From an uncultured Bacteroidales bacterium (GTDB taxonomy: Bacteria; Bacteroidota; Bacteroidia; Bacteroidales; Salinivirgaceae): a stretch of 64,000 nucleotides of DNA. The stretch is taken from positions 124,001 through 188,000 of the forward strand of contig CALJOM010000007.1 of the NCBI GenBank assembly GCA_937981765.1, given 5' to 3'. The position numbers and the translations under genes were made by a program. Shown in pieces: positions 27,881-37,334 of this stretch. Below the pieces are notes generated by a model. It saw only the letters and a program-made list of their open reading frames with translations. It was not told where the DNA came from and did not search any database. The stretch's first letter is position 1. The number at the start of each line of letters is the position of its first letter.

Positions 27881-28536
27881 AATCCTTTTACCATAGGCAC
27901 AAACGAAAACCGTCCATGGTCTTCTTCATCAAATCGATTTTCTGAAACCCGGATAAAACGTTTCATTACCTGGCTATTACCATCGTCCATTGGAACAACA
28001 ATATAGCCTCCAATTGCAACCTGATTTTTAAGATCTTCCGGAAGGTATGGGGCTCCGCAAGTAATAATAATTTTATTAAATGGAGCATAGGATGGTTTCC
28101 CTTGGTATCCATCTCCGTAGAACACTTTTACATTGTATCCCAAATCACTCAAACGAATTTGTGAAAAAATATACAGTTCTTTTTGCCGCTCCAAACTATA
28201 AACAATAGCCCCCATATGTGCCAATATTGCGGCCTGATAACCCGAACCAGTACCAATCTCGAGAATCTTTTCTCCACGCTTTACCTCAAGCAATTGGGTT
28301 TGAAAGGCAACAGTATAAGGTTGACTAATTGTTTGTCCTGCTGGAATCGGTAGCGGTTTGTCGAGATAGGCGTATTCTTCCAATCCCGACTCAATAAATT
28401 TATGGCGTGGCACTTCGCCTATGGCGGTTAAAACATTGTTATCGGTAATTCCTTTTTGAACTAAAAGTTGCACAAGTTTATCGCGTAATCCCTTAAAACG
28501 ATATTCATCTAGAGTCATACTAAATCCTTTTTCCAC
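27874..28536 (-). CDS. pcm: Protein-L-isoaspartate O-methyltransferase
   Basis: This 220-residue SAM-dependent enzyme methylates isoaspartyl residues so that damaged proteins can be repaired. The N-terminal VPRHKFIE, the PIPAGQTISQPYTVAFQTQLL segment and the SAM motif EIGTGSGYQAAIL are characteristic. Two in-frame ATGs, 28536 and 28518 (MTLDEYRFKGLRD), are possible starts; the second fits the family N-terminus better. Confidence 0.95.
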   Translation of the reverse strand: MEKGFSMTLDEYRFKGLRDKLVQLLVQKGITDNNVLTAIGEVPRHKFIESGLEEYAYLDKPLPIPAGQTISQPYTVAFQTQLLEVKRGEKILEIGTGSGYQAAILAHMGAIVYSLERQKELYIFSQIRLSDLGYNVKVFYGDGYQGKPSYAPFNKIIITCGAPYLPEDLKNQVAIGGYIVVPMDDGNSQVMKRFIRVSENRFDEEDHGRFSFVPMVKGLE

Positions 28537-28558
28537 ACGCGAATATAGTGCTTTTAGA

Positions 28559-28582
28559 TGGAATATTGCACAAAATATTCCA
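28559..28582. repeat. 9-bp inverted repeat upstream of pcm
   Basis: TGGAATATT (28559-28567), six bases and AATATTCCA (28574-28582) form a perfect inverted repeat in the region between divergent pcm and the SpoIIE-sensor gene. It may be an operator or a leader hairpin of pcm. Confidence 0.4.
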
Positions 28583-28644
28583 AGGTAAAATTTCTTCTAA
28601 ATTCACAGGGAAAGCTGACGATTTGACTATGAATAAAAAATGAT

Positions 28645-28676
28645 TTTTACCATCAGGTAAAATTCTGTATCTTAGC
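28645..28676 (+). promoter_or_regulatory. Candidate promoter of the propeller/SpoIIE sensor gene
   Basis: TTTT (28645-28648), 20 bases and TATCTTAG (28669-28676) match the -33/-7 pattern with one mismatch in each element. It would give a leader of about 80 bases. Confidence 0.35.
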
Positions 28677-28764
28677 AAAAGAATGGGGAATGCTTTTTTT
28701 TCTGTTATACACAACACATTTCTGGCAAATATTAAATAACTTAGCACTAATGATTTAATCGACT

Positions 28765-31700
28765 ATGACTCAAAAATCCATTGTTTTTTGGCGTAGTATG
28801 CTCTCAGCAATTCTATTGCTTAACTCTCAGCCAATCCATTCGCAACCAATTTCCAAATCAGAAATTTTTAACCAAATAACCAACGAAAGCGGTCGTTCAC
28901 TTGGGTTTATTACAGGAATTCAACAGGATGACAAAGGTTTTTTATGGTTCGGCACCCGAAATGGGCTATTCAAATACGATGGATATCACTTTACATCATA
29001 CCGGAAGAGTTTACAAAACCCTTGGGGGCTCCCATTCAGCGATATAACCCTAATATATCCCGACAATCTCAATTTTTTATGGGTGCGACATTTCGACCGT
29101 TTCTATCTACTCGAAAAAGAAAGGATATCCAATAGGTTTGCCCCTGTTCTATCGCAGCGTTTTAGTCACAACACACAGATAATTCAGGATAAAGATGATA
29201 ACTATTGGATTGGACCACATAACAAATACCTTTTTCGATTCAACCCAAAAAGTTCGCAATTTGATTCCATTTCCCTAGTATCGAACATTTGGCCTGAAAC
29301 GCTAATTGATAGTGCAAAAAAAATATCACCAAAAATTTATTATCTCAAACTAAACCCACAAGATATTAACAAAGACACCACCCTAACGTTTAGTTTGTCT
29401 GAAGCCAAAACCTTTCTGGTAATTTCTGCCGGCGAAGGTAACCAGTATAAATTTTTTGACTTCGGCACAATAAAGCGTAATCAGACAACTTTTTGGCAAC
29501 CCAACTTTAGTAAAGCTATTCTTGATATCAAATCCCAATATTTCTTTACAGCGGTTGACCTCGTAACCTTATCGCCGGGATATTATTCCCTAAATTATTG
29601 TAGCGACGGCACTAATCTATTCAACCCCAACGAAATAAACCCCTCTACCCTCCAATTTTATGGCATTGCATTGGTTGAAGTTTCAAACCCCGAAAAAATA
29701 AGAAAAGAGTTACAAAATCCGAAACTTAAGCCTGGTTTTGTTCAGGGAGATATTATTTATCATCTAACAACAAACAACAAGGGATATCCCTTATTGTCAA
29801 CCAATAAGGGTATTTTTGAATACAACCCCAGCGAAAATACTTTTATTAATCGATTTCCGCTCGAAATTCCCGATTTGGTGCAAAGCCAAACCAATATACC
29901 GATAATTCAAACTAAAAACAACACCACTATTTTTGCCGTTAACGAAACTCTTTATCTCATCAATGGCAAGCAAATAAAATCTATTTCCCTAAAATCCAAA
30001 GGAACACTGACCCTGAGTCTGCTTTGCGATAGCGACAACCTATTATGGATTGGAACCAATAACGGAATCTTTATTTGCGATCTTAACAACATTAAGCCTG
30101 AAATTTCTATTCATTTTAAATGTTCCACAACCAACCGCCTTTACAGCGATATGATTTGGACTTTATTTGAAGACCGTTCGCGAAATATCTGGATTGGGAC
30201 AGACAAGGGGCTGAATCAATTTGTGAAGTCGAAATTCAGATTTATCGATTTACAAAACGAACGCTTCTCCCCCCAACCTATGATCTCCGATGAGAAAAAC
30301 AAAATATACCTTCTGACAAAAAAAGGATTTTGGGTGAAGGTTGGAGAAAATTTCACAGAATCCAAACCCGTTGATCCTAAATATTTCAACTATTTCAAAT
30401 TAACAAATGAACATATCTACGATTTCCATGATCTTTTATATGACTCGACAGAAAAGCAGGTTTATTTCACTACCGCTGCGAGAGTTGGGAAAATGGATCT
30501 GAACGCTAATGTGGTAAAAACAGTAGAATTAGCCCCTTTGGAGATAAAAGTGCCAAACATCGCAACAAAACTGGTTAAAACTCAGAAATACTTTCTTGTA
30601 GCTGGAATTGACAGATTAATGATGTTCAGTAAAGATTTGGTCCCTCAAGGAGAAGTTCGCTATTTTCACTCACCAGAGGCATCGTTTGATGTTACAAAAT
30701 CGCTAATTAAAGATTTAGTAAAAATCAACAATAACCTTGTTGCCCTTCGCACAGAATATGCTATTTACGTAATTGATGTTGATCAGCGAAAAATAATATT
30801 CGAACTTCCTGCACCCGAAGAAATAGTTGGAACGAGTTTAACCAACGGCAATTTAGCCATCGATTCGTTACAATCGCTATGGTTCGCTATTCCTCCGACA
30901 ATCTACGAATTAAACAACGATTCAAAACTTAACAAGTATATTCTACATTTCGAGGAAGATTTAGGCGACGTTAGAATCTCCTTTAATGGTAAATCCATGT
31001 ACTTAGCAACCAACAATGGATTGTTTCTTTTTGATAACTACACAAATTTACACAACCACATCAACGACACCCTTCCACACAACCTTTACCGATATTTTTC
31101 AACCCTAGATGGTTTAGCCCACAGCCAGATAACCGGAGTAATTCCCACTCAATCCGGAAAAATCTGGTTGACCACACTCAAAGGCATGACTCACTTAGAC
31201 CCCGAAAATAACCTCATTAAAAACTACTTTCGAGAAGACGATTACATTACCATGGGTTTCCCGGGCAACTATCTCATCACTAAATCAAACAGCACCAAAA
31301 CTTGTGTTTTACAAACAACCAATGGTTTACTCGTTTTTAAACCCGATAGCATAAATCCTTATTCTCCCAATGTGGTGGTAACCGAAATAGCCCTCTTTGG
31401 GAAACCTCTAGAAACCGATTCGTTGCCGTGGGAAAAGAAATATCTAAAGCTCAAATACAATCAGAACTTCCTCACCTTCACCTTTGCATCGCTCGATTTT
31501 ACTCAGCCAGCCTCAAACCGATACCGATATCGGATGCTTAAATTTAATAGCGAATGGACCTACACCGATGCAACGAATCGTAAGGCACCTTTTACCGGAA
31601 TCCCCCCAGGAAAATATATTTTCGAGGTTCAAGGAACTAACAACGATGGAGTATGGAGCTCGACTGGCAAACAGATTATTATAGAAATTACGCCACCATG

Positions 31701-32718
31701 GTACAAAACAATTTTAGCCTATATTCTGTACGTAGTATTCACCGTTCTAGGAATAATAGGTTATATCAAATGGCGTGAGCGAAAACTTATTGAAGAAAAA
31801 CGTATTTTGGAAGAGATGGTGCGTGCCCGTACAGCAGAAATTGTAAAACAAAAAGAAGAAATACAGGCGCAACGCGATAAAATAGCTGAGCAAAACAAAA
31901 ACATTACCGATAGTATCAACTACGCTAGCCGAATTCAAGCAGCGTTGCTTCCGCAACGTGAAATGCTCGACAAATACCTATGCTCTTATTTTGTTTTGTG
32001 GCGACCCCGCGATATTGTCAGCGGAGACTTTTTCTGGATGACCCATCACAACGACATATCCATTGCTGTGGCTGCCGATTGCACAGGGCATGGAGTTCCC
32101 GGAGCCTTCATGAGCATGCTCGGAATTGCGTTCCTAAACGACCTTGTAAACAAAGAAAAAATCTTTGAAACCGATCAAATCCTGAATGAACTTCGAAACA
32201 ACATAATGGTAGCCCTGAAACAAACCGGCGAAGAAGGAGGTTCAAAAGACGGTATGGATATTTCTATGTGTGCCATTAATCATAGAACACTGCAAGCTAA
32301 ATTTTCCGGGGCCTATAATCCGCTTTTAATAGTTAGAAATAACGAATGCCTCGAGTTTAAGGCCGACAAAATGCCCATAGGAGTCCACATTAAAAAAGAC
32401 GAAAAATTCACCCAACATAAAATCGATTTGCAGATTGGCGACCGTCTTTACATGTTTAGCGATGGTTATGTAGACCAATTCGGTGGTGAAGATGGCAGAA
32501 AATTTATGTCGAAGCGATTTAAAGAGATCTTAGTCAACAGCCGCCGCTTAACCATGCCGGAGCAAAAAGAATTTTTAAATAAAACCATAGAAGAATGGAT
32601 GGGGCATCGCGAACAAATTGACGATATCTTAGTCTTTGGCATCGAAATTACAGAAAAGATTGTCTTGGGAAATTTTACAGAAAGCTATCCGGAACAAAAA
32701 AATGTTAATGATATGTAA
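28765..32718 (+). CDS. Two-component-propeller sensor with SpoIIE/PP2C phosphatase output
   Basis: This is a 1317-residue transmembrane protein. A signal peptide (to about residue 30) is followed by a periplasmic beta-propeller of Reg_prop repeats (GFLWFGTRNGLFKYDG, LLWIGTNNGIFIC, NIWIGTDKGLNQF) and a Y_Y_Y domain (about 890-975). Then come one membrane helix (about 983-1003), a coiled-coil linker (EEIQAQRDKIAEQNKN), and a C-terminal SpoIIE-type PP2C domain (about 1060-1305). Metal-binding aspartates are visible in SGDFFW, AADCTGHGVPG, DGMDIS and FSDGY. The output would be dephosphorylation of a Ser/Thr phosphoprotein, for instance an anti-sigma antagonist, rather than His-Asp phosphotransfer. 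The ligand and target are unknown. Confidence 0.88.
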   Translation: MTQKSIVFWRSMLSAILLLNSQPIHSQPISKSEIFNQITNESGRSLGFITGIQQDDKGFLWFGTRNGLFKYDGYHFTSYRKSLQNPWGLPFSDITLIYPDNLNFLWVRHFDRFYLLEKERISNRFAPVLSQRFSHNTQIIQDKDDNYWIGPHNKYLFRFNPKSSQFDSISLVSNIWPETLIDSAKKISPKIYYLKLNPQDINKDTTLTFSLSEAKTFLVISAGEGNQYKFFDFGTIKRNQTTFWQPNFSKAILDIKSQYFFTAVDLVTLSPGYYSLNYCSDGTNLFNPNEINPSTLQFYGIALVEVSNPEKIRKELQNPKLKPGFVQGDIIYHLTTNNKGYPLLSTNKGIFEYNPSENTFINRFPLEIPDLVQSQTNIPIIQTKNNTTIFAVNETLYLINGKQIKSISLKSKGTLTLSLLCDSDNLLWIGTNNGIFICDLNNIKPEISIHFKCSTTNRLYSDMIWTLFEDRSRNIWIGTDKGLNQFVKSKFRFIDLQNERFSPQPMISDEKNKIYLLTKKGFWVKVGENFTESKPVDPKYFNYFKLTNEHIYDFHDLLYDSTEKQVYFTTAARVGKMDLNANVVKTVELAPLEIKVPNIATKLVKTQKYFLVAGIDRLMMFSKDLVPQGEVRYFHSPEASFDVTKSLIKDLVKINNNLVALRTEYAIYVIDVDQRKIIFELPAPEEIVGTSLTNGNLAIDSLQSLWFAIPPTIYELNNDSKLNKYILHFEEDLGDVRISFNGKSMYLATNNGLFLFDNYTNLHNHINDTLPHNLYRYFSTLDGLAHSQITGVIPTQSGKIWLTTLKGMTHLDPENNLIKNYFREDDYITMGFPGNYLITKSNSTKTCVLQTTNGLLVFKPDSINPYSPNVVVTEIALFGKPLETDSLPWEKKYLKLKYNQNFLTFTFASLDFTQPASNRYRYRMLKFNSEWTYTDATNRKAPFTGIPPGKYIFEVQGTNNDGVWSSTGKQIIIEITPPWYKTILAYILYVVFTVLGIIGYIKWRERKLIEEKRILEEMVRARTAEIVKQKEEIQAQRDKIAEQNKNITDSINYASRIQAALLPQREMLDKYLCSYFVLWRPRDIVSGDFFWMTHHNDISIAVAADCTGHGVPGAFMSMLGIAFLNDLVNKEKIFETDQILNELRNNIMVALKQTGEEGGSKDGMDISMCAINHRTLQAKFSGAYNPLLIVRNNECLEFKADKMPIGVHIKKDEKFTQHKIDLQIGDRLYMFSDGYVDQFGGEDGRKFMSKRFKEILVNSRRLTMPEQKEFLNKTIEEWMGHREQIDDILVFGIEITEKIVLGNFTESYPEQKNVNDM

Positions 32719-32782
32719 AACAGTCAAAAAAATATACGGTTTTACTCCAAATCGTTTAACCTTTGCATAAAAATTGAAAGCT

Positions 32783-35404
32783 ATGATCCGCAAACTTTTT
32801 ATCGGTACAATGGTGGTTTTGTTAGCATCAAACACAACGATCGCACAAACCTTTGAAGAATACGTAAAACAACGCGACGCAGAATTTGCAGCCTATGCCA
32901 AAAACCAGGACGAAGCTCTAAAAAAGTACGCTGAAGAAATGGATCGGCGCCTTGCCCAACTCGATAAGGAGTGGGCAGATTATTTAAAAAAACGATTTGC
33001 CGAATTTGAAACCTTCGTTAAAAAACAACCAGACCTTGGACCCAAACCAAAAACCAGGCCTGTAGCTAATGCTGACGAACAAAAAAACAGGGACCCAATT
33101 GCCTTACCGGTTGAATCAAAATCCGAAGTTAAAACCGTTCCGAATATAGTTACCCCACCCCTTCAGAAAAAAATTCCGGAAGGAACAAGTGTGTCAAAAC
33201 TACAAACAACATTCTTCGGCACACCCGTTACTATTGATTACAACACAGATTTTAACACCAACCCGTTCCCGAAAAGCATATCTGAGCAAACCATTTCTGA
33301 GTATTTTACCCAACTTTCCAACACTCCATATTCAGTAATTGTAAATAGCATTATGGCTGCTCAGACCGATCTTAATCTGAATGACTATGCTTTGTATTTA
33401 CTCATAAAACAAACTACGGAAAAATTAGCCCTCGATTCCAATTCGGCCATTTTTATGCAATGGTTTATACTGATGAAATTAGGTTACAGAGCTAGAATAG
33501 GATATAACGCATCAAATCTCTACCTTTTATTGCCATCAGTTAACGAAATTTACGAAAAATCCTTCTTCACCATTGAAAACATAAAGTTTTACATGATAAG
33601 CGGGAATGCACCAAGCATTTTAACCTATGACAAAGACTTCCCGGAAGCTAAACGAATTATGGAACTTGACATTCGTTCACCGCTCAACCTTAGCGAAGAT
33701 ATTGCAACACGCAACCTAACCCTCAACCACCAAGGCAAAACTTACAATTTTGCAATTAACTACAACAGAAACCTTATCAATTTTTACAACCAGTACCCGG
33801 TTTGCGATATCCGTGTGTATTTTGATGCAGTGGTGTCATCCACCACCAAAATGAGTTTAGCCCTGCAACTCAAACCCATCCTTGAGAAAATGAAAGAAAT
33901 TGAGGCCACCGAATTTTTGCTTCAGTTTACACAAAAGGCTTTTGAATATAAAACCGACCAAGAGCAATTTGGCCGCGAAAAATTCTTCTTCGCCGAAGAA
34001 TTATTTCACTATCCTTATGCCGACTGCGAAGATCGATCAGTACTTTTTGCTTATCTGGTACGAGAATTTTTAAACCTGGAGGTAGTAGGATTGGGTTACA
34101 ACGGACATATGGCAACTGCTGTGAAGTTTAACCAAGATGTTCCCGGCGACTTTTTTATGCGAGGAAAAGAAAAATTCACTATTTGCGACCCAACGTTTAT
34201 TAACGCTCCTGTAGGGATGGCAATGCCACAATATGCCAAACAAAAAGCGGAAATCATTGATCTTCTCTCTAAGTACAACAACATTGACCGTATTCAGCAA
34301 CTATGGCAACTTGCTATGCAAAACGGAGCTTTCCGCGGAGGGAACTTCAACGATGCTGCAATCGATAATAATGGTAATGTTTATTTAACCGGATACTTTG
34401 CCGGCAAAGTAACGTTTGGCAAATTAGAGGGCAATTCATCGGAAGGCAGCCGCGATATGTTTGTGGCCAAATACGATAAAGACAATCAATTGGTTTGGGT
34501 TCAAGCCTGGGGAGATAAAGGAAACGAATCAGGCTATTCCATTCAACTTGGAGACGATGGTAATTTATACGTAGCCTGCTCGTTCAACGAAAGTTTCTAT
34601 TTAGACTATAAATTCTTAAAAGCCAAAAACACCGGTGATGTTGCTATTGCTAAAATGTCGCCCGAAGGTAATGTTTTGTGGGTTAGTCAAATCGGTATTG
34701 AAAACACTGAATTAACCAAGCCGTTCATCTTTGTTGCAACCGTTGACAAAAAAGGAAATGCTCAACCATTGACGGTTTATAACGCCCTGGAAGAGTATCA
34801 ATCGTTCGGCTTACAATTAGACCAGAACGGAAATATTGTCCTAACCGGAGCTAACTACCTTACTGCAGAACTACGCTCAAGTATGAAACGTTACGATATG
34901 GGAGCTGAATTTTCAGCCATGGATATGATCCTCAGCGAAAATCAAAAATTGTTGTCGGACGATTACAACCCAGCCGTAGCAGGATTGGTAGCAGCTCTCA
35001 AGCTAATCAACAATACAACAATTTCACTACACGGAACTGAGGTTCAAAAAACCCTTGATAAATACAATCCCAATTTCAAAAAACGCTCACCCGCAATATA
35101 TGAGAGTTTGGGTATCATTCAATTTATCAGAAACTCCGAAGGTATTATAACTATTAAAACCGACTCAGATAAGGATGTAAATTTTCAGTCACTCAGAATC
35201 GCCAATAATGCGAAGTTCAAAATATCCTCGTTCAACTCTGGGAACCACCAAATTGACGTAATGAACGGAATTTATGTCGGAAAAAGCATCATCTGGTACA
35301 ATCTAAACAGCTTAAAAATCATGAAAACTGGAGATATGGTAGTGGATTACGATTCCGATCGTACCAAAATCAGGATGCATATCAACAAAGACATACTTCA
35401 ATAA
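32783..35404 (+). CDS. Secreted transglutaminase-like protein with propeller-like repeats
   Basis: This 873-residue protein is taken from ATG 32783, preferred over a TTG three codons upstream. It has a signal peptide (to about 24), a charged helical segment (25-80), a linker, and a domain at about 370-500 with a Cys-His-Asp series as in transglutaminase-like proteases: C415 in YADCEDRS, H442 in GHMATAV, D469 in CDPTF. After this come repeats like SBBP/propeller units (NNGNVYLTGYFAGKVTFG, DGNLYVACSF, NVLWVSQIG) and a beta-rich C-domain. It is probably periplasmic or surface-located and may cleave or cross-link peptides. It follows the SpoIIE sensor by about 65 bases and may be linked to it. 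No close family name is recognised. Confidence 0.75.
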   Translation: MIRKLFIGTMVVLLASNTTIAQTFEEYVKQRDAEFAAYAKNQDEALKKYAEEMDRRLAQLDKEWADYLKKRFAEFETFVKKQPDLGPKPKTRPVANADEQKNRDPIALPVESKSEVKTVPNIVTPPLQKKIPEGTSVSKLQTTFFGTPVTIDYNTDFNTNPFPKSISEQTISEYFTQLSNTPYSVIVNSIMAAQTDLNLNDYALYLLIKQTTEKLALDSNSAIFMQWFILMKLGYRARIGYNASNLYLLLPSVNEIYEKSFFTIENIKFYMISGNAPSILTYDKDFPEAKRIMELDIRSPLNLSEDIATRNLTLNHQGKTYNFAINYNRNLINFYNQYPVCDIRVYFDAVVSSTTKMSLALQLKPILEKMKEIEATEFLLQFTQKAFEYKTDQEQFGREKFFFAEELFHYPYADCEDRSVLFAYLVREFLNLEVVGLGYNGHMATAVKFNQDVPGDFFMRGKEKFTICDPTFINAPVGMAMPQYAKQKAEIIDLLSKYNNIDRIQQLWQLAMQNGAFRGGNFNDAAIDNNGNVYLTGYFAGKVTFGKLEGNSSEGSRDMFVAKYDKDNQLVWVQAWGDKGNESGYSIQLGDDGNLYVACSFNESFYLDYKFLKAKNTGDVAIAKMSPEGNVLWVSQIGIENTELTKPFIFVATVDKKGNAQPLTVYNALEEYQSFGLQLDQNGNIVLTGANYLTAELRSSMKRYDMGAEFSAMDMILSENQKLLSDDYNPAVAGLVAALKLINNTTISLHGTEVQKTLDKYNPNFKKRSPAIYESLGIIQFIRNSEGIITIKTDSDKDVNFQSLRIANNAKFKISSFNSGNHQIDVMNGIYVGKSIIWYNLNSLKIMKTGDMVVDYDSDRTKIRMHINKDILQ

Positions 35405-35416
35405 AGTAACCGTTTT

Positions 35417-35448
35417 AGTCCCCCAAATTTTTGGGGGACTTTTTTTTT
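35417..35448 (+). terminator. Intrinsic terminator after the transglutaminase-like gene
   Basis: AGTCCCCCAA (35417-35426), a 4-base loop and TTGGGGGACT (35431-35440), followed by eight T, is a textbook intrinsic terminator. Confidence 0.95.
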
Positions 35449-35510
35449 GTTAAAATTTAACGTTTGGTACGGTCTGTTTTTTGTATAAACAAAAACGAAA
35501 AACCCTTATT

Positions 35511-37331
35511 ATGAACATAACTCAATGGCTTCCTACTACAGTGAAAGAAATGCGCCAACGAGGCTGGGAAAAACCCGACGTAATTTTTTTCACCGGAGAT
35601 GCCTACGTGGATCACCCATCGTTTGGCACAGCCATGATTTCCCGGGTTATGGAAATGGCCGGTATGAAAGTGGTAATTGTTCCTCAGCCTAACTGGCAAG
35701 ACGACCTTCGCGATTTTAAAAAATTTGGTGAGCCTACCTACTTTTTTGCCGTTACTGCCGGCTGCATGGATTCCATGGTAAATCATTACACCGCCCACAA
35801 ACGCCTCAGGTCCGACGATTCGTACTCACCAGGAGGAAAAGCCGGATTTCGTCCTGATTATGCAACCATTGTGTATTCGAATATTTTGAAAAAATTATAT
35901 CCACACATCCCCGTTATAATTGGGGGAATTGAAGCTAGCCAACGACGTTTTACACACTACGACTACTGGAAAAACAACCTTGAACCCACCATCATGTGGT
36001 CATCCAAAGCCGACTTGCTAGTTTATGGAATGGGCGAAAAACCAATTGAAACCATCTGCAGACATCTATTAAACGGAGGTGATTGGGATACTATTAAAAA
36101 GATATCCCAAGTTGGCTACATTCGTTCTATTCAACATTCTAGTGAGAATGAAATTAGAATTCCATCGCATAATGATTGTGTTAAGAGTAAAGAACTTTTC
36201 GCCGAAAGCTTTCGAATTATCGAAACCGAAGCCAATCGTACAAATCCAAAAATCCTTGTTCAGCCTATTGATGAAAAGTTCGAAGTGGTGATAAATCCTC
36301 CTTATCCAACACTTACCAGCGAAGAACTTGACAAATACTATGCTCTTCCATTTACACGATTGCCACATCCAAAATATAAAAAAAGAGGCCCCATTCCTGC
36401 CTACGAAATGATACGCCATTCGGTAACCATTCATCGAGGCTGTTTTGGAGGGTGTTCGTTTTGCACGATCGTAACACATCAAGGGAAATTTATTGCCTCA
36501 CGTTCGGAAAATTCAATTCTCGAAGAGGTAAAAAAAATAACCCAAACGCCCGATTTTAAAGGCTATATTTCCGATTTGGGAGGACCTTCGGCCAATATGT
36601 ATCGCATGACAGGCAAAGACAAGCTGCTTTGCAAACAATGCAAAAGGCCATCGTGTATATACCCAAATATCTGTAAAAATCTGGATCCAAATCATAGCCA
36701 CCTAATTAACCTATATTCTCAAGCCGAAAAAATTCCGGGTGTTAAAAAGATTTTTATAGGCAGCGGAATTCGCTACGACTTGTTATATTCCAATGGGTCT
36801 CTAACTGTTGATGGTAAACTTTATGCCCAAAAGATAATCAAAGATCATATCAGTGGTAGACTAAAGGTTGCTCCTGAACATACCAGTAGCAAGGTATTAT
36901 CGTTGATGCGCAAACCATCGTTTGAACTGTACAAAAAATTTTACCAATTCTTTGTCGAAGAAAACAACCGCATTACAAAAAAGCAGCAACTTATTCCCTA
37001 TTTCATTTCCAGCCACCCAGGATGTACAATTCAGGATATGTTTGAACTCCATCAGATTACTCGAAACATGGGTGCACTCACAGACCAAATTCAGGACTTT
37101 ACTCCTACCCCGATGACTTTAGCGAGTACCATGTTCTATAGTGGCCTGGATCCCTACACCGGTCAAAAAATTTATGTAGCCCAAACGTTGGAAGAAAAAC
37201 GTGCTCAAAAAGACTTTTTCTTTGCTCATAACCCTGAAAAAAGAGCCGAACTTTTAAACTATCTTCGCAAAACCAAACATCACGATATCATACTAAAATT
37301 GCAAGTATCTTCACCCAAGCGCAATAAATAA
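35511..37331 (+). CDS. ygiQ: YgiQ-family radical SAM protein
   Basis: This 606-residue cytoplasmic radical SAM protein has an N-terminal B12-binding-like/YgiQ domain (DVIFFTGDAYVDHPSFG), the radical SAM cluster cysteines C311, C315 and C318 in RGCFGGCSFC, and a second cysteine-rich patch (CKQCKRPSCIYPNIC) about 60 residues later that is conserved in YgiQ. The C-terminal part ends with a short basic tail. The reaction of YgiQ is not established. The start is at MNITQWLP (35511); the open frame extends ten codons upstream. murB starts 3 bases after the stop, so the two are coupled. Confidence 0.92.
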   Translation: MNITQWLPTTVKEMRQRGWEKPDVIFFTGDAYVDHPSFGTAMISRVMEMAGMKVVIVPQPNWQDDLRDFKKFGEPTYFFAVTAGCMDSMVNHYTAHKRLRSDDSYSPGGKAGFRPDYATIVYSNILKKLYPHIPVIIGGIEASQRRFTHYDYWKNNLEPTIMWSSKADLLVYGMGEKPIETICRHLLNGGDWDTIKKISQVGYIRSIQHSSENEIRIPSHNDCVKSKELFAESFRIIETEANRTNPKILVQPIDEKFEVVINPPYPTLTSEELDKYYALPFTRLPHPKYKKRGPIPAYEMIRHSVTIHRGCFGGCSFCTIVTHQGKFIASRSENSILEEVKKITQTPDFKGYISDLGGPSANMYRMTGKDKLLCKQCKRPSCIYPNICKNLDPNHSHLINLYSQAEKIPGVKKIFIGSGIRYDLLYSNGSLTVDGKLYAQKIIKDHISGRLKVAPEHTSSKVLSLMRKPSFELYKKFYQFFVEENNRITKKQQLIPYFISSHPGCTIQDMFELHQITRNMGALTDQIQDFTPTPMTLASTMFYSGLDPYTGQKIYVAQTLEEKRAQKDFFFAHNPEKRAELLNYLRKTKHHDIILKLQVSSPKRNK

Positions 37332-37334
37332 CTC

